Shown: positions 1 to 5,511 of the stretch, in pieces
How positions within the stretch are numbered: the stretch's first letter is position 1
How the letters are laid out: each line of letters begins with the position of its first letter
Assembly: GCA_030632035.1 (NCBI GenBank)
Contig: DAOVJZ010000121.1
Span: 1 to 5,511 of the forward strand
Length of the DNA stretch: 5,511 nt
Direction: 5' to 3'
Source: Granulosicoccaceae bacterium
GTDB taxonomy: Bacteria; Pseudomonadota; Gammaproteobacteria; DAOVJZ01
The notes under the pieces: model-generated
The model's database searches: none
What the model was told of the DNA's origin: nothing
The model's input: only the letters and a program-made list of their open reading frames with translations
Program-made: the position numbers and the translations under genes

Positions 1-1616
1 ACAATTTCAGGGTTAGCAAATGTTGTGCGTTCCAGTTTCACACAGTCCACACACCAGTCGGCATAAAAATCAATCATGACCGGTTTGGCTTGTGCCTTGG
101 CTTTTTCTATTTCATTTTTAAATTCATTCAGCCCCTTTATTTTTTTGAACTCAACATGTGCCAGTTTTTGTTGTGTTGTTTCACCGGTAGAGATTCGTTC
201 CAGTGGATGGAACATGTCACGTGCGCCGGTTGCAGCACCAATCAATAACATTACACCGTATATTAATAAAATAATGCCAAGACCCTTACCCAGTTTTTGT
301 ACACTACCTGCAGTAGCAGGCAATGCTTGTAATGTGCCCATGTAAACTGAAGTCACGATAAACAGGATGGCCCATAACGCCATGGAAATACCGGGTGACA
401 AAATGCGTTCCAGGATCCAGATGGCCAGTCCCAGTAACAGCACACCAAAAACGGCCTTAACGATATTCATCCAGGCCCCCGCTTTGGGTAACCACTTACC
501 GGCTGAAGTACCAATCGCGATTAACGGTGCACCCATACCCATACTCATTGCAAACAGTGCCAGGCCACCTAACATGGCATCTTTGGTTTGGCTTATATAA
601 ATCAATGCGCCTGCCAACGGGGGAGCAACACAGGGACCGACAATCAATGCAGAAAGAAAACCCATAATCGCAACACCCAAAATAGAACCGCCTTTTTGTT
701 TGTTGCTGAATTCATTAATTTTTGACTGTAGTGATGCAGGTAATTGCAATTCATAAAAACCGAACATGGATAATGCGAGCAACACAAATACAGCACTAAA
801 ACTGATCAATAACCAGGGTTCCTGAAATGCGGCTTGCAGGTTATATCCCCATGAGCCAGCAATAATCCCGGCGATGGTATAAGTAAACGCCATGGCTAGT
901 ACATAAGTAAGTGATAAGATAAAGGCACGAGGTGTTGAAAGCGTTTCACCTTGTCCAACGATGATGCTGGATAAAATCGGGATCATCGGAAATACACACG
1001 GAGTGAAAGATAACAGCAAACCAAAACCAAAGAAGGTTAAAAGAATAATAACTAAATTGTCTTCTGACAGTGTACGCGCAATGCTGTCCTGTTCCGAGAT
1101 GATGACAGGGTCACTTGTTACTGAAGAAGTTTGTGTTACAGACGGAAGCGACAGTTCAACTGTCTTTCTTATAGGAGCATAACAAATAGAGTTTTCTTTG
1201 CAGCCTTGATATTCAACCGTGAGAATGATTTTTTCAGGCGATGTGTTCTTGCGTTGTATTGAAATATTGGCTTCCGTATTATATAAATAAATTTCCATCT
1301 CACCAAAATACGGGTCATGTTTCTTTTTCCCTTTAGGGAAAACAATATTGCCTAATGTGATATTGTCATTTTCAGTATTAAATTTGAAACGTTCGCGATA
1401 AAGGTAATAACCATCAGCAATTTCCCAACGTGTAATAATGGTGTTGGCATCGATAACTTCTGCACTGAATGCAAAGGCCTTGTCGGGTTCCAGAAATTCG
1501 TTGGCATCATCTCCCAAGCCAAAATCATCGAAAAGGCCGGGCGAAGAAGTATCTGCCATAGAAAATGAAAATGGCAGATAAAGAAACAGCAGGACAATCA
1601 AATTACGTAAATTCAT
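1..1616 (-). CDS. dsbD: Thiol:disulfide interchange protein DsbD (3' end cut by window edge)
   Basis: DsbD is an inner-membrane reductase that takes electrons from cytoplasmic thioredoxin and passes them to periplasmic partners such as DsbC and cytochrome c maturation proteins. The window holds 538 codons in one uninterrupted frame. Residues 1-20 form a signal peptide (MNLRNLIVLLFLYLPFSFSM, then ADTSS). The N-terminal alpha domain follows, with cap loop DPYFG at 101-105 and the redox pair C139/C145 in YQGCKENSIC. An eight-helix membrane domain spans about 187-465, with C207 (FTPCVFP) and C329 (GPCVAPP). Their spacing of 122 equals that of C163/C285 in E. coli. A C-terminal thioredoxin-like domain starts near 487 and has the active site WCVDC at 521-525. 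By comparison with the roughly 565-residue E. coli protein, several dozen C-terminal residues lie beyond the left edge. The start codon directly follows the cutA stop, and AAGAGAG upstream is a modest ribosome binding site. All six redox cysteines are present, so the protein should be functional. Confidence 0.96.
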   Translation of the reverse strand, partial: MNLRNLIVLLFLYLPFSFSMADTSSPGLFDDFGLGDDANEFLEPDKAFAFSAEVIDANTIITRWEIADGYYLYRERFKFNTENDNITLGNIVFPKGKKKHDPYFGEMEIYLYNTEANISIQRKNTSPEKIILTVEYQGCKENSICYAPIRKTVELSLPSVTQTSSVTSDPVIISEQDSIARTLSEDNLVIILLTFFGFGLLLSFTPCVFPMIPILSSIIVGQGETLSTPRAFILSLTYVLAMAFTYTIAGIIAGSWGYNLQAAFQEPWLLISFSAVFVLLALSMFGFYELQLPASLQSKINEFSNKQKGGSILGVAIMGFLSALIVGPCVAPPLAGALIYISQTKDAMLGGLALFAMSMGMGAPLIAIGTSAGKWLPKAGAWMNIVKAVFGVLLLGLAIWILERILSPGISMALWAILFIVTSVYMGTLQALPATAGSVQKLGKGLGIILLIYGVMLLIGAATGARDMFHPLERISTGETTQQKLAHVEFKKIKGLNEFKNEIEKAKAQAKPVMIDFYADWCVDCVKLERTTFANPEI

Positions 1617-1961
1617 TTAAAGGCTCTCTTGGCATTGTTGACCAACCCAGGCCAGATAATCATTCAGTCCATCTGATATAGGGACTGCAATGATTTCAGG
1701 AAGTTCATAGGGATGCTTATCACGAATCATTTTTTCCAGTTCAGGATAACGTCTTTTTACTGACTTGATGACAAGCAGGCATTCGTTCCCTGTTTCCAGT
1801 TTACCTTCCCATTCATAGATGGAAGTAAGGCCGGGAATGATATTGATACATGCAGCCAGATGTTCCTGCACTAGCAGGGTAGCGAGGTTTTTGGCCACGC
1901 CTGTATCCGGGCAGGTATTGAGTACGATGTGGTAGTTATCGGGATTGATGTCCTGTACCAT
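1617..1961 (-). CDS. cutA: Divalent-cation tolerance protein CutA
   Basis: CutA is a small, very stable trimeric protein of PII-like fold. It is linked genetically to copper and divalent-metal tolerance, but its biochemical role is still unsettled. The 114-residue product matches the usual family length (112 in E. coli). Family signatures visible are LAACINIIPGLTSIYEWEGK at 35-54, HPYELPEIIAVPI at 83-95 and DYLAW at 101-105. C17, C38 and H83 correspond to the residues proposed as copper ligands in E. coli CutA (C16, C39, H83). I chose the ATG at 1961. The frame stays open upstream to a TTG at 2054, but those 31 extra residues have no family counterpart and a plausible promoter lies inside that stretch. 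There is no clear Shine-Dalgarno before the chosen ATG. The gene leads an apparent operon with dsbD, with no gap between them. Confidence 0.93.
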   Translation of the reverse strand: MVQDINPDNYHIVLNTCPDTGVAKNLATLLVQEHLAACINIIPGLTSIYEWEGKLETGNECLLVIKSVKRRYPELEKMIRDKHPYELPEIIAVPISDGLNDYLAWVGQQCQESL

Positions 1962-2081
1962 AATTTTTGTAGTCTGACGTTTATGCAGAGTATAAATGAT
2001 TGGGCTTGATATCAATGGATTTAACCACAATAACGATGGATAGTATTCCTTCAAAGACCTATTAAAATATAAGACGATATT
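1962..2081. other. Divergent intergenic region between cutA and fxsA
   Basis: This 120-bp, AT-rich gap separates the cutA start from the fxsA start and must hold the promoters for both directions. The cutA-side promoter candidate lies at 1989-2015. A perfect 10-bp palindrome, TTGATATCAA (2006-2015), overlaps its -35 box. For fxsA, TAAAAT (2063-2068) could be a -10 box, but I find no acceptable -35 at the right distance, so that promoter is unresolved. Confidence 0.5.
1989..2015 (-). promoter_or_regulatory. Possible sigma-70 promoter for cutA-dsbD
   Basis: Read on the minus strand there is a -35-like TTGATA (2010-2015), a 15-bp spacer and a -10-like TATACT (1989-1994), each matching the consensus at five of six positions. 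Transcription would start near 1982, about 20 nt before the cutA ATG at 1961. The spacer is shorter than the preferred 17 bp, so the promoter may be weak. Its position argues against the upstream TTG start of cutA. This is inference from consensus matching only. Confidence 0.35.
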
Positions 2082-2528
2082 GTGAAAATTTTATTCCTTA
2101 TTTTCCTGCTGGTACCGATTATCGAGATCTATTTTCTGATTGAAATCGGTGAGGTCATCGGTGCCATTCCTACAGTCTTTCTGGTTGTATTTACGGCTGT
2201 TCTAGGTGTACAACTACTGCGATTTCAGGGACTTTCGGCCCTGCAACGGGTGCAGGCCAGTATGGCACGGGGAGAGATGCCGGCAGTTGAATTGATGGAA
2301 GGGGTTGTGATGCTGGTGGGTGGTGCTTTGTTACTCACTCCCGGATTTTTCACTGATGCACTGGGGTTTTTATGCCTGATCCCGCCTCTGCGTCAGAAAA
2401 TGATTCGCTCAGTAATTAGTCGTTTTATCCGGTTCCCTGATGGTGGCGGAGGTCCATCATCATCTCAATCACAGTCTCATGGCCCACGCACTATTGAGGG
2501 TGAATTTCACAAGATCGACGATGATTAA
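2082..2528 (+). CDS. fxsA: FxsA family inner-membrane protein
   Basis: FxsA was named in E. coli because its overproduction relieves exclusion of phage T7 in cells carrying the F plasmid; its normal role is not known. The 148-residue product has the family layout. Hydrophobic segments lie at about 3-22 and 24-46, then an amphipathic stretch at 50-70, then a hydrophobic region at about 73-103 containing the hallmark TPGFFTDALG (86-95) and LIPPLR (99-104). A basic segment follows (105-118), then a low-complexity Gly/Ser/Gln linker (121-133) and an acidic end with IEGEF (138-142) and a closing DDD. The start is GTG at 2082; the only possible ribosome binding site is weak (TAAGACG). It is divergent from cutA and lies upstream of groES on the same strand, an association also seen in other gammaproteobacteria. 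No terminator is visible after it, so read-through into groES is possible. Family call is firm; function is unknown. Confidence 0.93.
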   Translation: MKILFLIFLLVPIIEIYFLIEIGEVIGAIPTVFLVVFTAVLGVQLLRFQGLSALQRVQASMARGEMPAVELMEGVVMLVGGALLLTPGFFTDALGFLCLIPPLRQKMIRSVISRFIRFPDGGGGPSSSQSQSHGPRTIEGEFHKIDDD

Positions 2529-2552
2529 ATAGTAAATAAATCAGCCTCACCC

Positions 2553-2581
2553 CTTGAATCTTGCCATTTAGACCTTATCAT
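2553..2581 (+). promoter_or_regulatory. groESL promoter, RpoH (sigma-32)-like with overlapping sigma-70-like elements
   Basis: CTTGAA at 2553-2558, preceded by C-rich CTCACCC, closely resembles the -35 region of the E. coli groE heat-shock promoter (C-run followed by CTTGAA). A partial sigma-32 -10 match, CCTTATCAT at 2573-2581, follows after 14 bp, within the usual 13-17 bp range. The same stretch also reads as sigma-70: TTGAAT (2554-2559), 16 bp, TATCAT (2576-2581, five of six). Either reading puts the transcription start inside the CIRCE element just downstream. The -35 match is good and the -10 match is moderate; which sigma factor is used cannot be decided from the sequence. Confidence 0.6.
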
Positions 2582-2607
2582 TAGCACTCATCAACGGCGA
2601 GTGCTAA
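2581..2607 (+). promoter_or_regulatory. CIRCE operator (HrcA binding site)
   Basis: A perfect inverted repeat, TTAGCACTC (2581-2589), 9-bp spacer, GAGTGCTAA (2599-2607), is identical to the CIRCE consensus in both arms and in spacer length. CIRCE binds the HrcA repressor, which GroEL helps keep active; on heat shock, GroEL is occupied by unfolded protein and repression is lifted. The element begins at the last base of the -10 region and covers the expected transcription start, an ideal place to block RNA polymerase. It also implies an hrcA gene elsewhere in the genome. Confidence 0.97.
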
Positions 2608-2671
2608 CAAGGCGCCGCAGATATTCTAAAAATTCGTATTAAAACAAAGTCTTATAGGAGATTTAAACAAG

Positions 2672-2959
2672 ATGAATATTCGTCCACTCCATGATCGCGT
2701 CATTGTACGCCGTGTTGAAGAAGAACGTACTTCAGCTGGTGGCATCGTAATTCCTGATGCTGCAACTGAAAAACCAAGCCAAGGTGAAATCCTGGCTGTT
2801 GGTAATGGCAAACTGCTCGAAAGCGGTGATGTCCGTCCCCTTGATGTCAAAGTGGGTGACAAGGTGTTGTTTGGCAAGTACTCCGGTACTGAGGTCAAGG
2901 TTTCTGGTGATGAAGTCCTCGTGATGCGTGAAGAAGACATCATGGGTGTTGTTCAGTAA
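2672..2959 (+). CDS. groES: Co-chaperonin GroES (Hsp10)
   Basis: GroES forms the heptameric lid that closes the GroEL chamber in the cytoplasm, encapsulating substrate and displacing it into the folding cavity. The 95-residue product has the typical length (97 in E. coli). It opens with the conserved MNIRPLHDRVIVRR. The mobile loop at about 16-33 contains GGIVIP (23-28); the hydrophobic triplet I25-V26-I27 is the part that docks on the GroEL apical domain (IVL in E. coli). GEILAVGNGK (38-47) and LDVKVGDKVLF (57-67) are further family blocks. A clear AGGAG (2656-2660) precedes the ATG by 11 nt, a slightly long spacing. It is first in the bicistronic groESL operon, 54 bp ahead of groEL, and follows the CIRCE-controlled promoter with a leader of roughly 85 nt. 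Nothing appears broken or unusual. Confidence 0.99.
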   Translation: MNIRPLHDRVIVRRVEEERTSAGGIVIPDAATEKPSQGEILAVGNGKLLESGDVRPLDVKVGDKVLFGKYSGTEVKVSGDEVLVMREEDIMGVVQ

Positions 2960-3013
2960 ACACCATTCAAAGAATTTTTTAGATTTAACTTTCCGAATTA
3001 AAGGGGAAATACA

Positions 3014-4669
3014 ATGTCAGCAAAAGACGTCAGATTCAGCGATGAAGCTCGTCACGGCATGGTCAATGGTGTGAACACACTGGCCAATGCAGTAAAAGTT
3101 ACTCTAGGACCTAAAGGTCGTAACGTAGTTCTGGATAAAAGTTTTGGTGCGCCAACTGTTACTAAAGATGGTGTGTCAGTTGCAAAAGAAATTGAATTAA
3201 GCGACAAGTTTGAAAACATGGGCGCACAGATGGTTAAGGAAGTTGCTTCCCAGACTTCTGATGTTGCCGGTGATGGCACTACTACAGCGACTGTACTTGC
3301 ACAGGCCATTCTGCGCGAAGGCATGAAAGCGGTTGCTGCCGGTATGAACCCAATGGATTTGAAACGCGGTATCGACAAGGCCTCTACCAAAGCAGTACAG
3401 GCACTTAAAGATATGTCTGTACCATGTACTGATGAAAATGCGATTTCACAGGTGGGTACGATTTCTGCCAACTCTGATGAGACCATTGGCCAGAACATTG
3501 CAAATGCCATGGGCAAGGTAGGTAAAGAAGGTGTGATTACCGTTGAAGAAGGTTCTGCACTGGAAGATGAACTGGACGTAGTTGAAGGTATGCAATTCGA
3601 TCGTGGTTATCTTTCTCCCTACTTTGTCAATAACCAGAACAACATGAGTACCGAAATGGAAGCTCCTCTGATTCTTCTGTATGACAAGAAGATTTCCAAT
3701 ATTCGTGAAATGCTTCCAATTCTGGAAGGTGTAGCAAAAGCCGGTAAGCCATTATTGATAATCGCTGAAGATGTTGACGGTGAAGCCTTGGCAACACTGG
3801 TTGTAAACAATATTCGCGGTATTGTTAAGGTTTGCGCAGTTAAGGCCCCCGGCTTTGGTGATCGTCGTAAGGCGATGTTGCAAGACATCGCAATTCTGAC
3901 CGGTGGCCAGGTTGTTTCTGAAGAAGTTGGTTTGAGTCTTGAAAAGACAACGATTGATGATCTGGGTTCAGCCAAGAAGATTAATGTTAGCAAGGAAAAC
4001 ACGATCGTTATTGATGGTGCCGGTGATCCGAAGGACATCGAAGCACGTGTTAACCAGATTCGTGCACAGATTGAAGAAGCAACATCTGATTACGATAAGG
4101 AAAAGATGCAGGAACGCGTTGCCAAACTGGCTGGTGGTGTTGCCGTAATCAAGGTTGGTGCGGCTACTGAAGTTGAAATGAAAGAAAAGAAAGCGCGTGT
4201 TGAAGATGCTCTGCATGCGACTCGTGCGGCAGTTGAAGAAGGAATCGTACCTGGTGGCGGTAGTGCCATGTTACGTGCTCGCGCTGCTATCAGTGATCTG
4301 AAGGGCGACAACCATGATCAGGATGTTGGTATTGATATCCTGCGTCGTGCATTGGAAGAGCCTTTGCGTCAGATTGTGAGCAATGCGGGCGTTGAAGCCT
4401 CTGTTGTTCTTAACAAGGTAGAAGAAAGCAAAAGTGAAAATTATGGTTACAATGCGCAGACTGGTGAATATGGTGACATGATCGAGATGGGTATTCTGGA
4501 TCCAACCAAGGTTTCCCGTTCAGCTCTGCAAAATGCAGCCTCTGTTGCCGGACTCATGATCACAACTGAATGTATGGTAACTGACATGCCTCAGGATGAT
4601 GCAGCTGGTGGCGGTATGCCAGACATGGGTGGTATGGGTGGCATGGGTGGTATGGGCGGCATGATGTAA
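3014..4669 (+). CDS. groEL: Chaperonin GroEL (Hsp60)
   Basis: GroEL is the tetradecameric ATP-driven folding chamber of the bacterial cytosol. The 551-residue product aligns with E. coli GroEL in the same numbering over most of its length. The ATP site has LGPKGRNV (31-38), D52, GDGTTTA (86-92, with D87) and the hydrolytic D398 in RVEDAL. GGG at 414-416 is also conserved. Apical residues that bind substrate and GroES are kept: Y199, Y203, F204, L234, L237, L259, V263, V264. The C-terminal tail ends in four GGM units plus a final M, the flexible chamber-floor tail typical of group I chaperonins. The ATG at 3014 follows a strong AAGGGGA (3001-3007). Co-transcription with groES is likely, since no promoter or convincing terminator is seen in the 54-bp gap. 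Several long open frames on the opposite strand within the gene are a by-product of its codon usage. Confidence 0.99.
   Translation: MSAKDVRFSDEARHGMVNGVNTLANAVKVTLGPKGRNVVLDKSFGAPTVTKDGVSVAKEIELSDKFENMGAQMVKEVASQTSDVAGDGTTTATVLAQAILREGMKAVAAGMNPMDLKRGIDKASTKAVQALKDMSVPCTDENAISQVGTISANSDETIGQNIANAMGKVGKEGVITVEEGSALEDELDVVEGMQFDRGYLSPYFVNNQNNMSTEMEAPLILLYDKKISNIREMLPILEGVAKAGKPLLIIAEDVDGEALATLVVNNIRGIVKVCAVKAPGFGDRRKAMLQDIAILTGGQVVSEEVGLSLEKTTIDDLGSAKKINVSKENTIVIDGAGDPKDIEARVNQIRAQIEEATSDYDKEKMQERVAKLAGGVAVIKVGAATEVEMKEKKARVEDALHATRAAVEEGIVPGGGSAMLRARAAISDLKGDNHDQDVGIDILRRALEEPLRQIVSNAGVEASVVLNKVEESKSENYGYNAQTGEYGDMIEMGILDPTKVSRSALQNAASVAGLMITTECMVTDMPQDDAAGGGMPDMGGMGGMGGMGGMM
4628..4663 (+). 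repeat. Short in-frame tandem repeat encoding the GroEL GGM tail
   Basis: Four 9-bp units of the form GGY GGY ATG stand in tandem inside the 3' end of groEL, encoding (Gly-Gly-Met)x4. The units differ only at glycine third positions. Such tails line the bottom of the folding chamber, and repeat number varies between species. Changes of one unit would keep the reading frame. Confidence 0.85.
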
Positions 4670-4689
4670 GCTGTCTCACCCATAGTAAT

Positions 4690-4721
4690 AAAAAAAGCCC
4701 CGCAATGCGGGGCTTTTTTTT
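4690..4721. terminator. Bidirectional Rho-independent terminator between groEL and pilU
   Basis: A perfect 7-bp stem, GCCCCGC (4697-4703) with GCGGGGC (4707-4713) and a 3-nt loop AAT, is flanked by seven A on the left (4690-4696) and eight T on the right (4714-4721). On the plus strand it forms a GC-rich hairpin plus U-run 20 nt after the groEL stop. On the minus strand the A-run becomes a U-run 44 nt after the pilU stop. Pairing of the A and T runs could extend the stem. The convergent arrangement of the two genes fits a shared terminator. Confidence 0.93.
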
Positions 4722-4740
4722 ATGGTTGGGTTTTTATTTT

Positions 4741-5511
4741 TTAATCATCAGTCAGACTTAACCCGCCGGGAGGTGTAGTTGGACTACCACCAGATGCAGC
4801 TTGTTTAACGTCAGCAGCTGGTGCGGGTTTTGGTGCAGCAGCGCCTGGGTGCATCATTGTGTTTTGATTGTCATCTTCACCCTGTTCAAGTTTAAGACCA
4901 GAAGCAGGATCTTCTGATTCATCCGTAACATTTTTTTCTTCAAGGTTGATACGTAGACGCAGATTATTCGGTGAGTCAGAGTTACGCAATGCTTCTTCCA
5001 GAGAAATTTTGCCTTCCTTGTAGATTTTGTAAAGTGCGCCGTCAAAGGTTTGCATACCAATGTTTTCAGATTTTTCCATGACTTCTTTAATAGCAGAGAC
5101 CTCACCTTTCATAATCAAGTCACGTATCAATGGTGTACCTAACAAAACTTCTACAGCAGCGGCACGCCGACCATCAAGCGTGGGTATCAGGCGTTGTGAT
5201 ACGAAACCGCGTAGGTTAAGAGAAAGATCCAGCAACAACTGGTTACGACGATCATCCGGGAAGAAGTTAATAATACGATCCAGTGCCTGGTTAGCATTAT
5301 TGGCATGGAGTGTTGAAATTGCCAGGTGACCGGTTTCGGCAAAGGCAATCGCATGTTCCATTGTTTCACGGTCACGAATCTCACCAATCAAAATCACATC
5401 GGGAGCCTGACGCAAGGTGTTTTTTAATGCATCTTCATAAGTATCTGTATCCATACCCACTTCACGTTGGGTGATAATAGATTTCTTATGGTTGTGAATA
5501 AATTCAATCGG
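4741..5511 (-). CDS. pilU: Type IV pilus retraction ATPase PilU (5' end cut by window edge)
   Basis: PilU is a hexameric secretion-type ATPase at the cytoplasmic base of the type IV pilus that works with PilT in retraction and twitching motility. The window holds the last 256 residues in an open frame to the right edge. Counting from there, visible landmarks are the end of the Asp box (PIEFIH, 1-6), TQREVGMDTD (14-23), the Walker B region APDVILIGEIRD with its catalytic glutamate, and the His box TGHLAISTLHANNANQALDR. NFFPDDRRNQLLLDLSLNLR and the later MQTFDGALY and NLRLRINL fit PilU better than PilT. The Walker A loop and the N-terminal domain lie outside the window. After the ATPase core comes an unusually long tail of about 66 residues, acidic then Ala/Pro-rich, closing with GGLSLTDD. 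The GTG at 5460 is internal, not the real start, because conserved sequence continues upstream. A pilT gene may lie beyond the edge, as the two often neighbour each other. Confidence 0.92.
   Translation of the reverse strand, partial: PIEFIHNHKKSIITQREVGMDTDTYEDALKNTLRQAPDVILIGEIRDRETMEHAIAFAETGHLAISTLHANNANQALDRIINFFPDDRRNQLLLDLSLNLRGFVSQRLIPTLDGRRAAAVEVLLGTPLIRDLIMKGEVSAIKEVMEKSENIGMQTFDGALYKIYKEGKISLEEALRNSDSPNNLRLRINLEEKNVTDESEDPASGLKLEQGEDDNQNTMMHPGAAAPKPAPAADVKQAASGGSPTTPPGGLSLTDD

Noticed and set aside
76..600. Plus-strand open frames of 77-89 codons opposite dsbD
   Set aside because: The minus strand encodes a continuous DsbD with all redox cysteines in place; these frames are shadows without family features.
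1959..2054. Longer cutA reading frame starting at a TTG (2054), giving 145 residues
   Set aside because: The 31 extra residues have no counterpart in CutA proteins, the start codon is rare, and a plausible promoter lies within the extension. The ATG at 1961 gives the normal family length.
2608..2671. RNA thermometer in the groES leader
   Set aside because: I found no convincing pairing that would sequester the AGGAG site; heat control is already explained by the promoter and CIRCE.
2626..2943. 105-codon minus-strand frame over groES
   Set aside because: It mirrors a certain groES gene, is Ser/Thr/Arg-rich as reverse-strand shadows tend to be, and has no recognisable domain.
2965..2980. Possible intercistronic terminator or attenuator between groES and groEL (ATTC-AAA-GAAT followed by T6)
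   Set aside because: The stem is only 4 bp and AT-rich, too weak to be credible as a terminator. groEL has no promoter of its own visible and must be reached by read-through.
3052..3516. Antisense open frame of 154 codons inside groEL, with a second of 139 codons at 3619-4038
   Set aside because: groEL is unquestionably coding on the plus strand. These frames show no recognisable motif or ribosome site and are expected from the codon usage of a highly expressed gene.
5458..5460. GTG as the start of the gene at the right edge
   Set aside because: Conserved PilU sequence (PIEFIH and TQRE) continues upstream in the same frame to the window edge, so the true start lies outside.

Overview
The window most likely comes from a gammaproteobacterial chromosome of moderate-to-low GC. 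GroEL and GroES match the E. coli proteins residue for residue at every functional position checked. The gene set dsbD, cutA, fxsA, groES, groEL is one that also clusters in enterics, and the right edge holds a type IV pilus motor gene of the PilU type. Unlike enterics, the groES promoter carries a perfect CIRCE operator, which implies that the organism has HrcA. I cannot name a genus from the sequence alone.

Left part (1-1961, minus strand): a two-gene unit, cutA followed by dsbD. The stop codon of cutA directly abuts the start codon of dsbD, and dsbD runs off the left edge inside its C-terminal thioredoxin domain. A possible sigma-70 promoter lies just upstream of cutA. Middle (1962-2081): a divergent intergenic region. 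Plus strand (2082-4669): fxsA, a small membrane protein gene, then a 143-bp regulatory gap with a heat-shock-type promoter and CIRCE, then groES and groEL. Right part: a strong hairpin flanked by an A-run and a T-run sits between the converging groEL and pilU genes and can stop transcription from both sides. pilU (minus strand) runs off the right edge, so the window holds only its C-terminal two thirds.

How the genes fit together: groES and groEL encode the chaperonin lid and barrel, apparently under both RpoH activation and HrcA repression. dsbD carries electrons across the inner membrane for periplasmic disulfide reduction. cutA encodes a small trimeric protein linked to metal tolerance. 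fxsA encodes an inner-membrane protein of poorly known role. PilU is a pilus retraction ATPase that works with PilT. The whole window is accounted for by known families; I found no mobile element, CRISPR array, RNA gene or clearly undescribed system. The points most worth a second look are the dual-control groE promoter and the long PilU tail with two similar short motifs.
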